NCBI GenBank assembly: GCA_029245955.1
Contig: JAQWOH010000045.1
Coordinates: 62,001 to 126,000 of the forward strand
Direction: 5' to 3'
DNA: 64,000 bases
From: Fuerstiella sp.
GTDB lineage: Bacteria; Planctomycetota; Planctomycetia; Planctomycetales; Planctomycetaceae
Within the stretch, counting starts at the first letter, position 1; every line of letters begins with the position of its first letter. Both the position numbers and the translations under genes were made by a program. The notes beneath the pieces are model-generated. The model was not told the origin of the DNA and did no database searches. It worked only from the letters and a program-made list of their open reading frames with translations. This document shows, piece after piece, positions 16,012 to 25,185 of this stretch.

Positions 16012-17526
16012 TTAAAGAACCTTTGCCTGGAATGTAATTGTACCGGTAGCAGCGCCTTTGAGCGGTGTATCCAGCGTGAATTCCAGTGTTTCACTTCCTT
16101 CCGCATTCGGAAGTACTGAAAGTGCACCACCGCTGCCGTCAGCCAGATCCACCTGCCCACTTCCCGAAACGTACTTCAGTCGAGGAGTCAGGTTGTCAAT
16201 GATGCGGACGTCGTGGACGTTGTGGTCGCCGATGTTTCGGAAGTGGATTCTGAACGTGATGACATCGCCCGACTTCGCGGTGAGTGACGACGCTTCCTTA
16301 GTAAGATGAATGCGGCCCTTACGGCCACGTTTTTCTTCGACGCCGACAGTTGACTGCACGCGAAACGTCGCTCGCGTCAGTGTTGCCTGTGACAGAGCCG
16401 CTGTCTGTCCAAAGCCCGTTCTGATGCGGGAGGTAGCAGGCTCAAGAATTTCGAGGTTCAGCTGATACACCTGAGATCTCTCAAGCGTTCCGGGACCGCT
16501 GGAAGATTTGTTTTCCAGTCCCTGCTCGACATTTCGATTCAGAGCAAGAACTTCAGAACCCTGAGACAGGTGAGCGGGGAGAGCTGTTTCGACACCACTT
16601 GCGCTGCGACGTGTGCCCAGGCCTGATGCTCGCGAGTTACGTACGCGGACATCCAGGCCACGCTGTTCGTGCAGCTTGCCGAGTCCGGAAACCTCAGTTG
16701 CTCCGGCAGCCTTGTTGATTGCTACGTCGATGCCGACACCCATGACCGTTCGCACAGCGCCGAATCGTGGTGCGTACACTGCCACTCGGTTACTGGCTCG
16801 TACGTGGTTTTCTCCGGTGTGGTCCTTGAATTCTGCCACCGTGTCTTCTGTATCGAGTCCGCCCATTACGCCGCCATGATAATGGACCGGATGGCCGCGA
16901 TCTCCACCGTCGAATATGTATTCGTCCGGATAAGCCTGTGCCAGCGATGAGGCTGCCACGATGACAGACGCAGCAGGCGATCCACCAGGCTGAGCCGAAG
17001 GCATTCGTGGCTCTGCAGGTCGGAACGTTGTGGCAGATCTGCCTGCAGTACCGGCCGTGTTGACCACGGATTCGGTCGTTACAAATCCCGTTGTGGCGGC
17101 AATCCCCGTGCCGCCTGCCGGTTGCGATTGTGAGACGGGTTGAGTGGGATTAAGTGTTGGTGTTTCAAACGGATTCTGCCCGCGAACGCGTCTGCCTTCC
17201 CTGTCGGCCGATGAATGCCCCACGGTCGCGGTCGTATCCGTCGCATCGTAATCTGCCTGCACCGGTTCTACGTTTTCACCGGCGACTGACTGGGCACTCA
17301 GAGAATCGGTCGCGGGCGTAGTCGTTTCACTTTGCGTGTAAGTCGCCACACCGATTTCCAGCGCAGACGCCTGTTCCGTCAGGGGTTTTCCGGTGGCACG
17401 GGCTGCCAGGACTGCGTCCGGCGCGTTGCTGCCGGTGGCTGCACAGCCGACAATGACAGAACTGCAGCACAGGCCCGACAGCCACAGGCGACAGTTTGAA
17501 CGAAGTATGTTCAGTAGGTTGGGCAT
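16012..17526 (-). CDS. DUF11-domain lipoprotein
   Basis: A 504-residue exported protein. The ATG at 17526 starts a signal peptide with a lipobox-like end (VIVGCAA, Cys near residue 28), so it is probably a lipoprotein; the frame is open to 17601 but that extension lacks sense as a leader. Residues about 40-200 are low-complexity, rich in T, A, S and P. A middle part (about 200-370) has no family I know. The C-terminus (about 400-504) is a DUF11-type immunoglobulin-like domain: KSGDVITFRIHFRN, then VRIIDNLTPRLKYVSGSG, ending with a TITFQAKVL strand. DUF11 modules usually sit in cell-wall or surface proteins of planctomycetes. It probably forms a unit with the two genes upstream on the same strand, ends at a strong terminator and faces the Tad-like operon. 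Confidence 0.85.
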   Translation of the reverse strand: MPNLLNILRSNCRLWLSGLCCSSVIVGCAATGSNAPDAVLAARATGKPLTEQASALEIGVATYTQSETTTPATDSLSAQSVAGENVEPVQADYDATDTTATVGHSSADREGRRVRGQNPFETPTLNPTQPVSQSQPAGGTGIAATTGFVTTESVVNTAGTAGRSATTFRPAEPRMPSAQPGGSPAASVIVAASSLAQAYPDEYIFDGGDRGHPVHYHGGVMGGLDTEDTVAEFKDHTGENHVRASNRVAVYAPRFGAVRTVMGVGIDVAINKAAGATEVSGLGKLHEQRGLDVRVRNSRASGLGTRRSASGVETALPAHLSQGSEVLALNRNVEQGLENKSSSGPGTLERSQVYQLNLEILEPATSRIRTGFGQTAALSQATLTRATFRVQSTVGVEEKRGRKGRIHLTKEASSLTAKSGDVITFRIHFRNIGDHNVHDVRIIDNLTPRLKYVSGSGQVDLADGSGGALSVLPNAEGSETLEFTLDTPLKGAATGTITFQAKVL

Positions 17527-17603
17527 GTCCCTGGAACTTGAAGGTTGTAAAGGGGCTCTTAAAGAATGCGAAGACTGAATGATCTGTGCAGAAAGGTTCA
17601 AAT

Positions 17604-18374
17604 TTACCGTGTTGGTGAAATAACTGTCCGACCGATCCGCACAACGGCGGGTTCGGTGGCATTGCGTTCGGTGACCGCCTGTCGGAGCTCGACTCCTCCA
17701 CCTGTGCCGAAGAACGACAACGAAGCCCCGGCGGATGGTCGTCGTCCGCCGATGCGAATGATGGCCATCGGCCTGCCCAGGCGATCTGCTTCCTGGAGCG
17801 AGTTGTCTGACGGCAGAACGCTTTGTGGTATCTCACGGTGCAGTGGGTCAAGTTCCTGAGCGATCTGTGGCTGCTCCAGATAGATCACCCGCGTGACCAG
17901 CTGACCACTGAGTGCAGTGCGAACGTCTTCTGCAGAGATTGTGATCGGAATCGGATACTCGTTTTCTCGTCCCTGTGGCGGATGCAGGCGATCAAGCAGT
18001 TCAACGGACGGATAGATTTCTACGCCCGGGAAACCGGGCATTTTACCGACGTGCAGCCGGTAAACATGTCCTACATTTACCGCCACCAGCGCGGGGGTCG
18101 TCGCGGGACCGACCGGATTCCCTGCGCCTGAGAATATGCGAACATTACCGCCGCCGGCGACTTCCACGGATAGAGGCTGCAGCCACGTCGGATCATATTG
18201 CCGCAGATAATTCATCCACGCGGCAGCCTGACCGGGGGGACTGTTCTGGCTGAGCGGCTGATGGTAGTCAGTATCCGTCTGAGCGGTTGCCGTCCCGCCC
18301 GGAAGCAGTCCGACAACGAACACCAGCATGGTCTTCTTCAGGACTCGGATGAGGCTGTCAGTCTTTCGGGGCAT
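17604..18374 (-). CDS. Exported protein, paralogue of the lipoprotein at 18584
   Basis: A 256-residue protein with a signal peptide (basic start, LVFVVGLLPGG, cleavage near TATAQ). I recognise no named family. It is related to the neighbouring lipoprotein: both carry a VYRLHVG or VYQLMLEG strand, a YPSVE or YPTLE strand, PITISAEDV or PVEITEEDL, and VTRVIYL or VTKVIYL in the same order over about 100 residues, then AIIRIG or LILRFG. Between the two genes lies a hairpin (18425-18459). It is followed 77 bases downstream by the DUF11 lipoprotein. Together they look like a small envelope gene set that has duplicated one member. An ATG at residue 16 is an alternative start but would shorten the signal peptide. 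Confidence 0.75.
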   Translation of the reverse strand: MPRKTDSLIRVLKKTMLVFVVGLLPGGTATAQTDTDYHQPLSQNSPPGQAAAWMNYLRQYDPTWLQPLSVEVAGGGNVRIFSGAGNPVGPATTPALVAVNVGHVYRLHVGKMPGFPGVEIYPSVELLDRLHPPQGRENEYPIPITISAEDVRTALSGQLVTRVIYLEQPQIAQELDPLHREIPQSVLPSDNSLQEADRLGRPMAIIRIGGRRPSAGASLSFFGTGGGVELRQAVTERNATEPAVVRIGRTVISPTR

Positions 18375-18424
18375 CAGTCTGGCTTCGACAATGTACTAGC
18401 AAAAAGAATGTATTAACAAAACGA

Positions 18425-18459
18425 GGGCGATCAGAAGTGAAGTCACTCCGCAATCGCCC
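18425..18459 (-). terminator. Hairpin between the two paralogous envelope genes
   Basis: GGGCGAT (18425-18431) pairs with ATCGCCC (18453-18459), and the intervening bases contain a second small self-complementary part (AGTGAAGTCACT). T-rich stretches occur on both flanks, at 18469-18479 on the plus strand and before 18420 on the minus strand. It could terminate transcription from the lipoprotein gene at 18584 or act as an attenuator in the leader of the gene starting at 18374. Confidence 0.5.
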
Positions 18460-18583
18460 CCCGGCAACTTTTTCTTTTTAACTTCGGTGAACCTGCACCT
18501 GAAACCGACACTGTCTTACCGACTGTGCTGCAGTGTCCTGTCAGTGATGCAACGTGGCATACATCCGGACCGGGTGGGTCAGG

Positions 18584-19765
18584 TTAGAAACCGTAGAATT
18601 GAGAGGCCTTGGAAACCGGATGGGCAACTTCGCCTGCACGGTGGACAGGGTGTTTTTCTGTGTACTGAATGTGTCGTACCGGTTGCGGTACGCTGTAGCC
18701 TGGATCGTGCTTCACGTCGATAAGCATATGATCCACCGGGTCCGGCATTTTGTTCTGTGACAGATTTCTGACCGTGTGAGATTTCAACCCGGCCGGTCCG
18801 CCAAGTGGCAGGTGAGGAGGTCCGGGCAGTCCGATCGGAGTGCCCGTCATGGGCATGCCCCATGGTGGCATCGCTCCCATGCCTGCGACAGGTACGGATG
18901 GCTGTCCTGGAACTCCGCCGCCGGCTGCAATCATCGCCGAAGGAATACCGCCGCCGGCATCTGTCGCCAGGGTGCTGATTGGTGTCGGAGGTGCTACCTG
19001 GCCGTCCTGGCCATTCATGATCATATAGTTCACCTGAGTGACGGAACCATCCGCATTCAACATCGATGCCGGTGGTTGCAGGTCCTTATTACCAAAACGC
19101 AGGATCAGCATGACTGTTCCCATTTGTTCTGCCTGCTGTACAGGATCGATACCTGGGTCAAGTCGTGTGGAGACCAGTGTTTCCACGCCGGCGATTGCTC
19201 GCGCCTGAAACTCGGGAGCCGGCAGGTAGATCACCTTCGTGACCATATTGCTGCTGTTCACATGTTCCAGATCCTCTTCTGTGATCTCAACCGGAACAGA
19301 GTTGTGCTGCAGGTAAGCCAGGGTGTTCGGGTGAGCGGCTCGCACTTCCAGAGTGGGGTACAGCGGACGAGCGGCTACACCAGGAAGTCCGACTCCTTCC
19401 AGCATCAGCTGATACACGGCCGACTGATAAAAGTCATAGTATTGACCAGACTGCACCTGACTGCTGGCGAAAGTCTCGCCGGCCCGCCAGCCAACTGTCA
19501 TTGTGTCCGGACCGACAAACTTGATCTGAGTCGACATCGGCGGTCCCGCCATGCCCGCGTTCCCTGCCGGGCCCATGCCGGGCTGACCAAGCATGCTCAT
19601 CACACCAGGTCCAGGTCCATCGACCATCGGACCCGGGCGTGACTGCAGGGCAGCCGGCGGCGCGACATGCTCGCGATTGCTGAGAACGCTGCTGCCGGTA
19701 TCAAGGCTTGCACAACCTGTGCAGACCACGACCAGGGCGCCCAACACCAGAAAATAGTATCTCAT
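18584..19765 (-). CDS. Lipoprotein with Gly/Pro/Met-rich segments, paralogue of 17604-18374
   Basis: A 393-residue protein. The ATG at 19765 gives a lipoprotein signal (LVLGALVVVCTGC, Cys at about residue 18); the frame is open to 19801. A Gly-, Pro- and Met-rich linker follows (about 35-80). The middle domain (about 80-245) is shared with the neighbouring exported protein, as judged from the ordered motifs VYQLMLEG, YPTLEV, VEITEEDL and VTKVIYL. A second Gly/Pro-rich region comes after residue 270, and the C-terminus is basic and His-rich. The shared domain with a low-complexity extension suggests a surface or periplasmic structural protein. No family known to me. It starts the leftward three-gene group facing the LolA-like gene. 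Confidence 0.75.
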   Translation of the reverse strand: MRYYFLVLGALVVVCTGCASLDTGSSVLSNREHVAPPAALQSRPGPMVDGPGPGVMSMLGQPGMGPAGNAGMAGPPMSTQIKFVGPDTMTVGWRAGETFASSQVQSGQYYDFYQSAVYQLMLEGVGLPGVAARPLYPTLEVRAAHPNTLAYLQHNSVPVEITEEDLEHVNSSNMVTKVIYLPAPEFQARAIAGVETLVSTRLDPGIDPVQQAEQMGTVMLILRFGNKDLQPPASMLNADGSVTQVNYMIMNGQDGQVAPPTPISTLATDAGGGIPSAMIAAGGGVPGQPSVPVAGMGAMPPWGMPMTGTPIGLPGPPHLPLGGPAGLKSHTVRNLSQNKMPDPVDHMLIDVKHDPGYSVPQPVRHIQYTEKHPVHRAGEVAHPVSKASQFYGF

Positions 19766-20037
19766 TGCAATCCCTTCCGTCCCATTGGCAATTTCAGCCA
19801 ACAGCGCCTTATCGAATCACCGTATGTCGTTGTGGAAACTGTCTTTTCGACCAGAATCGCGGAAGACGGCAAAAAGATGTTTGCTGTCGACCTGGCAGTG
19901 TGTTCAGCAGTAGAATTACTGCTGCTCACACCCTTCTCAGCGCAGTTGGTCTGCGACATTCGACGGATACTGGTCCTTCACTCCTTGTTTCGGGACTGAA
20001 CAACTCGAATCTTTGGCAAATTCAGCACAATCCGCAC

Positions 20038-21078
20038 ATGAAGCATAAACCGCAAAATTTGACATTGTCCCTTACCCTCTGCGGAGTGGCTATTTCTGCC
20101 GTTGCAGCGGCCGCCAGCACATTTGGCCCGTCTGTGTTGGCCCAGAATCAGGATCCACCGAAGAAAGCAGCTCCGGTACAAACGAAATCCGATCTCGCAG
20201 CAGCGGACGTATTCAGCAAAGTCAGTGCAAAACTAAACAGCGTGGATTCACTGTCCTGTGAGATCTATCAAACCGTGGTGCTGTCCGGACAGAGATTTCA
20301 CGCTGCCGGGCGATACGTTCACGCCACTGGAAACCGGATGCGACTGGAGTACCGTATCGCTCCCATAAGAGCTCTCAAGGCCAGCGACGCAGAACATCTG
20401 GCTCTGGACGGAAAAGAGGAAGAAAATCCAGAGGACAGCGTTACTGGTTCTCTGCAGCAGGTCTGTGACGGCAGCGTGTTGTGGTCATTGTGGGTGAATG
20501 GTGATCAGAAGGAATTAACGCGTCGCAATATCCGTGAAATCGTGGATGCCGTGGGGGAATTGCCGAACTACAGTGCAGCCCAAAGCCTGCAGGCGCTGGG
20601 AGTCGGCGGACTTCAGACTCTGGTTGCCCAGATGCAGGCCGGCATGGAATTCGGCACGGTCATGGAACAACAGTCCGGAGACAAGCGATATCTTGTCCTT
20701 TCCGGTCGCTGGTCTGCTCAGGCCCGGAAGGACTACTTCGGCCTGACTGACGACCCGGCTGCCGCTCTGCCCGAATACATTCCGGACTACGTGCGGATTT
20801 ACTTTGATGCGGATGTGCTGCTGCCGCGAAGAGTCGAATACCTGAAGAAACACCCCAATCCCGAACAGAAACAGATTCGCCCGGCGGTCGTTCTGGATTT
20901 TCGCCGGATCGCGGTCAATAGCGCCATCCCCGAAGACACCTTTCAGTTCAAGCATCCGGATGGCGATCCGATCCCGGAAGTCGACCTGACCGCACAGGTC
21001 ATTGAAAGCATTCAGCAGATCGCCGCGAGTGATGATCCTTCCGCAACCGAGACGCCGGAGCTGACAACCGAACAGTAA
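20038..21078 (+). CDS. LolA-like exported protein
   Basis: A 346-residue protein with signal peptide (LTLSLTLCGVAISAVAAAAS, ending near VLAQN). The frame is open from 19708, but the ATG at 20038 gives the proper signal. Residues about 55-300 have the pattern of planctomycete outer-membrane lipoprotein-sorting (LolA/LolB-like) proteins: DVFSKVSAKLNSVDSLSCEI, then GRYVHATGNRMRLEY, a Leu-rich middle and the terminal sheet VRIYFDADVLLPRRVEY with VVLDFRRIAVNS and FQFKHPDG. These folds bind lipids or lipoproteins. The C-terminus is acidic and Thr-rich. A VWA membrane gene follows after 48 bases, so the two are likely co-transcribed. The exact ligand is unknown. Confidence 0.75.
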   Translation: MKHKPQNLTLSLTLCGVAISAVAAAASTFGPSVLAQNQDPPKKAAPVQTKSDLAAADVFSKVSAKLNSVDSLSCEIYQTVVLSGQRFHAAGRYVHATGNRMRLEYRIAPIRALKASDAEHLALDGKEEENPEDSVTGSLQQVCDGSVLWSLWVNGDQKELTRRNIREIVDAVGELPNYSAAQSLQALGVGGLQTLVAQMQAGMEFGTVMEQQSGDKRYLVLSGRWSAQARKDYFGLTDDPAAALPEYIPDYVRIYFDADVLLPRRVEYLKKHPNPEQKQIRPAVVLDFRRIAVNSAIPEDTFQFKHPDGDPIPEVDLTAQVIESIQQIAASDDPSATETPELTTEQ

Positions 21079-21126
21079 GACAAAGCACCCGGTAAGTCAG
21101 GGCAAGCACGGACTGGCCAATTCCAC

Positions 21127-22182
21127 ATGGATCTGCCAACTCGAAATTCGGGCATTCGACTCGCCGCACTGCTTCCCGGCAGCATGATCTCGCTGGCTGT
21201 GCATCTGGCAGTTTTGGTCGTCGCGGGAATGTCTTTGCGCGGCTGTGATCGGGGCGTGCCGGTGGAAGCCGGTGGACGAGATTACCGCGAAGTCGGACTG
21301 GCGGTGATTCCCGATCGATCAGACCGGAATACCAGCACGCCCCGACAGAATCCCCATGACGTTGAACCGGAGCAGGCTGCCGATCCCGTTGCGCGGCTCC
21401 AAACACAGAAATCGATCCCCACGGAAGCCCCCACGATTTCAGAACTGCTGGCCACCGAACCGTCACCAAATCAAGCCAGCAGTCCCCTGGCGGTCGCCAT
21501 GGATCTGTCGAAAACCATTGGCCCTGGAGAACCGATAGGCAGTCCTGCAACACTTCAGGGTGGCATTCCCCCGCAGATTCGTCCGGCAGCGAATTCCGGC
21601 CAGGGGAGTGCAGGTTCTCCCACACCGGGCCCCGGCGAAACACAGTTTATGAATATTATCGACGGAGGCAGCAGCTTCGTCTACGTCGTGGACACTTCCA
21701 GCAGTATGAGCGAAGGTCGCCGGATGGGATTGGCCAAAAGTCAGTTGAAAGGCAGTCTGAGACTGCTGCGTCCGAATCAAAAATTTCAGGTCCTGTTTTA
21801 CAACGAGGCGATTACTCAGATGAAACTGAGAAGGCGTACTCTGCAGGACCTGTATGTTGCCACGGAGGTTCACGTGCAGCTGGCAGCCGCTGAAATCGAT
21901 CGTGTGCAGCCGAGAGCTGGTACGGAACATAAAGGCCCCCTGCTGCGTGCACTCGATTTGCAGGCGGATGTGATTTATTTCCTGACCGACGGCGATAATC
22001 CCGCTCTGTCGACAAAGGGTGCTGGTTCAGACCTGGACGATCTTCGCCGTCTAAACCAGAATCGGACTCGCATTCACGTCATCGAATTTGGTGCGGGGCC
22101 CAGAGAATCACGACGGCAATCATGGCTGCAGCTGCTGGCGCAACAGTCCGGCGGTGTGTATAAGTACATTGCCGTGCGTTGA
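21127..22182 (+). CDS. Membrane-anchored VWA-domain protein
   Basis: A 351-residue protein with one membrane segment (about residues 14-36) after a short basic N-terminus, followed by a Pro/Thr/Ser-rich linker (about 60-175). The C-terminal VWA domain begins SSFVYVVDTSSSMSEG; the metal-site DxSxS is D189, S191 and S193. VIYFLTDGDNP near residue 288 is the later motif of the fold. The domain sits outside the cytoplasm. Typical planctomycete members of this type accompany MoxR/BatA-like or biopolymer systems, but none of those is here. It follows the LolA-like gene by 48 bases and precedes a repeat region. Confidence 0.85.
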   Translation: MDLPTRNSGIRLAALLPGSMISLAVHLAVLVVAGMSLRGCDRGVPVEAGGRDYREVGLAVIPDRSDRNTSTPRQNPHDVEPEQAADPVARLQTQKSIPTEAPTISELLATEPSPNQASSPLAVAMDLSKTIGPGEPIGSPATLQGGIPPQIRPAANSGQGSAGSPTPGPGETQFMNIIDGGSSFVYVVDTSSSMSEGRRMGLAKSQLKGSLRLLRPNQKFQVLFYNEAITQMKLRRRTLQDLYVATEVHVQLAAAEIDRVQPRAGTEHKGPLLRALDLQADVIYFLTDGDNPALSTKGAGSDLDDLRRLNQNRTRIHVIEFGAGPRESRRQSWLQLLAQQSGGVYKYIAVR

Positions 22183-22258
22183 ATTGAGTTCCTGGCGAGC
22201 TGATTCTGGTGCGTGCAGGCTAAGTCCGGCGGCGGGTGAGAAGCCTTCGTGAGCCTGC

Positions 22259-22366
22259 AAGCCGTTTCAGAAATTCCGTTGCACCATATCGGGCAACGCG
22301 ATGCGTGAGCGACGGACTTTGGACCAAGCGATTGCCCAAACATTCCTCGCTCACGTCTCGGGCTGC
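22259..22366. repeat. REP-like intergenic repeat, family 2, copy A
   Basis: Within a 338-base gap. Two 20-base arms (22293-22312 and 22347-22366) are inverted copies matching at about 16 of 20 positions, built around GCGTGAGCGA and its complement. The left flank AAGCCGTTTCA and the arm match a second copy at 45475-45530. This is the pattern of an interspersed palindromic element. The rest of the 22183-22521 gap holds nothing else I can name, except the expected promoter of the DUF4432 gene. Confidence 0.6.
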
Positions 22367-22521
22367 AAAAGGTGTGGAAACTACCTGCAATCAACCAGCG
22401 CATTCCCGTCGCTGCCGGACATGTGCCCCTGGTGTCTCAGAACGATTGACAGCGGTCACGGGAAAACCTAAATCAGAGACCGTAGCGAATCTCTGAAACA
22501 GTTCATGGAAAAGGCGGCAAA

Positions 22522-23709
22522 GTGACAACGTCATTCACAGTCTTAAACGTTGACGAAGGCATTTATGAGGCAGGGTGTTCCATCGACGCCCGATCGACAG
22601 CTGTGGCCCGCGGCGATGCGGACTGGAGTGTTCGGCTGGAACGTCTTCAGGGTGGACTGTCCGATGGTGTGGATGTCATCTGGCTGGACAACGGGTGCAC
22701 TCGCCTGGCAATTCTGCCCACGCGCGGCATGGGAATATGGAAAGCGCAGGTTGTGGACACGCTACTGCAATGGAAGTCACCAGTTGAGCGGCCCGTTCAC
22801 CCTGCGTTTGTGGATCAGAGCCGGCGTGGAGGCATTGGCTGGCTGGACGGTTTCAACGAGTTGATCTGTCGCTGCGGCCTGAGTTGGCACGGAGCACCAG
22901 GGACGGACGTGGTGCGCGACGCTGACGGCAATGTTGTGTCGGAGCAGTTTCTGTCGTTGCACGGTCGTATCGCGAATCTGGCAGCTCATGACGTCAGAGT
23001 TGAAATCTCAGATGACGGAGCGATTTCTGTGACTGGTGTGGTTGACGAGGCCAGCGTGTTCGGCGGGAAGCTGCGTTTGACGTCTACGCTGACAACGCAC
23101 ATCGGTAGTACGACGTTTGAAATCAGCGATACCGTGCAGAATCTGGGGGACGCAGTGGCAGAGGTTGAGATGCTGTACCACTGTAACATCGGACGTCCAT
23201 TCCTTGGTGAAGGTGCTACGTTTCACATAGCAGCTGAAGAAGTGGCGCCGCGAGATGCAAGAGCAGTTGAGGATCTGAAGACATGGACAACGTACGGTAA
23301 GCCGACCGCTGGATACACAGAACAGTGCTATTTCACGAAGCCAATCGCAGCTGACGATGGTCGCAGTCTTGCCGTACTGCGGGACCCGGCCGCGTCGAAA
23401 GCCGTGGGAATTCGATTTGACGTGTCCACACTGCCCTGGCTGACACTCTGGAAGAACACTCAGCCGGAAGCCGACGGTTATGTTACCGGGCTTGAACCAG
23501 GCAGCAGCTTTCCGAACCTGAAGACCTTCGAACGACAACAGGGGCGAGTCATTTCATTGAAATCGCAGCAGTCTGTGACCTTCGACCTGTCGGTGACGGT
23601 GACTGCCGACGAAGACGACACAGCGCGTCTGATCGACGAAGTCACAGAATTGCAGGCACGTCACGACTTGAAACTGCACACTGTGCCTCACGCGGACTGG
23701 AGTCAATAG
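22522..23709 (+). CDS. DUF4432 / aldose-epimerase-like protein
   Basis: A 395-residue cytoplasmic protein starting at GTG, after AAGGCGGC. It resembles the DUF4432 branch of the galactose mutarotase fold: LAILPTRGMGIWKA (about residue 62-75), GGIGWLDGFNELICRCGL (about 103-120), LHGRIANL, the long beta-sheet DTVQNLGDAVAEVEMLYHCNIG, and VTGLEPGSSFPN near the end. Conserved His and Arg in such motifs suggest sugar binding or epimerisation. The stop at 23709 lies three bases before the GTG of a RecQ gene, a spacing that implies translational coupling of two functionally unrelated products. The family call is moderately strong; the substrate is unknown. Confidence 0.82.
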   Translation: MTTSFTVLNVDEGIYEAGCSIDARSTAVARGDADWSVRLERLQGGLSDGVDVIWLDNGCTRLAILPTRGMGIWKAQVVDTLLQWKSPVERPVHPAFVDQSRRGGIGWLDGFNELICRCGLSWHGAPGTDVVRDADGNVVSEQFLSLHGRIANLAAHDVRVEISDDGAISVTGVVDEASVFGGKLRLTSTLTTHIGSTTFEISDTVQNLGDAVAEVEMLYHCNIGRPFLGEGATFHIAAEEVAPRDARAVEDLKTWTTYGKPTAGYTEQCYFTKPIAADDGRSLAVLRDPAASKAVGIRFDVSTLPWLTLWKNTQPEADGYVTGLEPGSSFPNLKTFERQQGRVISLKSQQSVTFDLSVTVTADEDDTARLIDEVTELQARHDLKLHTVPHADWSQ

Positions 23710-23712
23710 AGA

Positions 23713-25161
23713 GTGCCCAACGTCAGTGAACTTCTTCAATCTTATTTTGGCTTCGACACCTTCCGCGGGCCGCAGCAGAAAATCATCGAACACGTGCTGA
23801 GCAATCAGCATGCGATGGTGATTATGCCCACCGGGATGGGCAAGTCGCTGTGTTACCAGATTCCGGCGCTGGCGATTGCTGCAGCACGCAGTGATGATAA
23901 AAAGCCGCCCATCACGCTGGTGCTGTCTCCGCTGATCGCGCTGATGAAGGATCAGGTGGATTCTCTGCAGGATCGTGGAATTAAGGCCACGTTCATTAAT
24001 TCGTCGCTCAGAAAGCACGAACGCGAGACGCGTTACTCAGCCATCGCCGACGGACGTTACGCAATTCTGTATGTGACCCCCGAACGTTTTCGTAAACCGG
24101 AATTTCTGGAGATCATTGCCCGGCGAACTGTCCGATTGCTGGCGGTGGACGAAGCTCACTGTATCAGCGAATGGGGGCATGACTTTCGACCCGACTATAC
24201 GCGTCTGGCACAGTTGCGGGCATTGATGGGCAACCCCACGACCATCGCGCTGACTGCAACCGCTACACCGGAAGTTCAGACCGATATCGTGCGGCAGCTG
24301 GGGCTGCAGCCCGATGAAATTCACATGTTTCACGAGGGCATCGACCGGCCCAACCTGGAACTGAAGGTTCAGGACGTCTGGGACGCGGACGAGAAAGTCG
24401 CCGCCATGACCCGGATATTTGAACGGTGGCGGACCACGGATTCGACTGGCAGCGGGATTGTCTATTTTACGCTGATTCGTACGCTGGAAGAATTCAGCGA
24501 TCGATTGCAGAAAGCAGGTGTTTCGCACGTCTGCTATCACGGCAACCTTGAACGCCGCAGCCGTAAGGCCATTCAGGACGATTTTATGAGTGGCCGTAAC
24601 CGTCTGGTACTGGCGACAAACGCCTTCGGCATGGGAGTCGACAAGGAAGACATTCGCTTTGTTATTCACGCCGACGTGCCGGGGTCCATGGAATCGTATT
24701 ATCAGGAGATCGGCAGAGCCGGGCGCGACGGAAAGCCGTCTGAATGCGTGTTGCTGTACGATCAGAGAGATCTGAATACGCAAATGGAGTTTCTACGCTG
24801 GAGCAACCCCGATGCCGATTTCTATCAGCGCGTCTACGATCACCTGCGAAATAACACTGAACAGGTGAGAGCGTTTGGCATCGACTGGCTGAGAGAACAG
24901 CTGTGTGATCGCCAGCGACATGATCGTCGCGTGGAGACAGTACTGGCGATGCTGCAGCGATATGGCGTCATTGAAGACGAAATTGACCTGGGCAATACGA
25001 CCGTTCTGTCATCATTGCCGGAACAACTGGCAGACGAAGAGCGATTGGCGGCCAAGCTGATGCGCGACCAGAAAAAACTGTACGCACTGGTTCAATATGT
25101 TCAGTCGGAAGATGATCGCAAACAATTCATTCACGAATACTTCGGCCTGTTGATGCCGTAG
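23713..25161 (+). CDS. recQ: Short RecQ-family DNA helicase
   Basis: A 482-residue superfamily 2 helicase. Motifs in order: FRGPQQ (motif 0, about 17-22), TGMGKS Walker A (40-45), SPLIALMKDQ (Ia), DEAH (146-149) with the RecQ-specific WGHDFRP, TATAT (III), YHGNLE (IV), ATNAFGMGVDK (V) and QEIGRAGRDG (VI). It unwinds branched DNA during repair. After the helicase core a short winged-helix-like part follows, and the protein ends at HEYFGLLMP, just where the zinc-binding cysteines of the RQC region usually begin. RQC zinc site and HRDC domain are absent, so it is shorter than E. coli RecQ (about 610). Short forms occur in other bacteria. Start is GTG with GGAG about ten bases upstream. Helicase activity is expected to remain. 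Confidence 0.93.
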   Translation: MPNVSELLQSYFGFDTFRGPQQKIIEHVLSNQHAMVIMPTGMGKSLCYQIPALAIAAARSDDKKPPITLVLSPLIALMKDQVDSLQDRGIKATFINSSLRKHERETRYSAIADGRYAILYVTPERFRKPEFLEIIARRTVRLLAVDEAHCISEWGHDFRPDYTRLAQLRALMGNPTTIALTATATPEVQTDIVRQLGLQPDEIHMFHEGIDRPNLELKVQDVWDADEKVAAMTRIFERWRTTDSTGSGIVYFTLIRTLEEFSDRLQKAGVSHVCYHGNLERRSRKAIQDDFMSGRNRLVLATNAFGMGVDKEDIRFVIHADVPGSMESYYQEIGRAGRDGKPSECVLLYDQRDLNTQMEFLRWSNPDADFYQRVYDHLRNNTEQVRAFGIDWLREQLCDRQRHDRRVETVLAMLQRYGVIEDEIDLGNTTVLSSLPEQLADEERLAAKLMRDQKKLYALVQYVQSEDDRKQFIHEYFGLLMP

Positions 25162-25185
25162 CAAAGCAGACTGTTAAGGTCGGTC

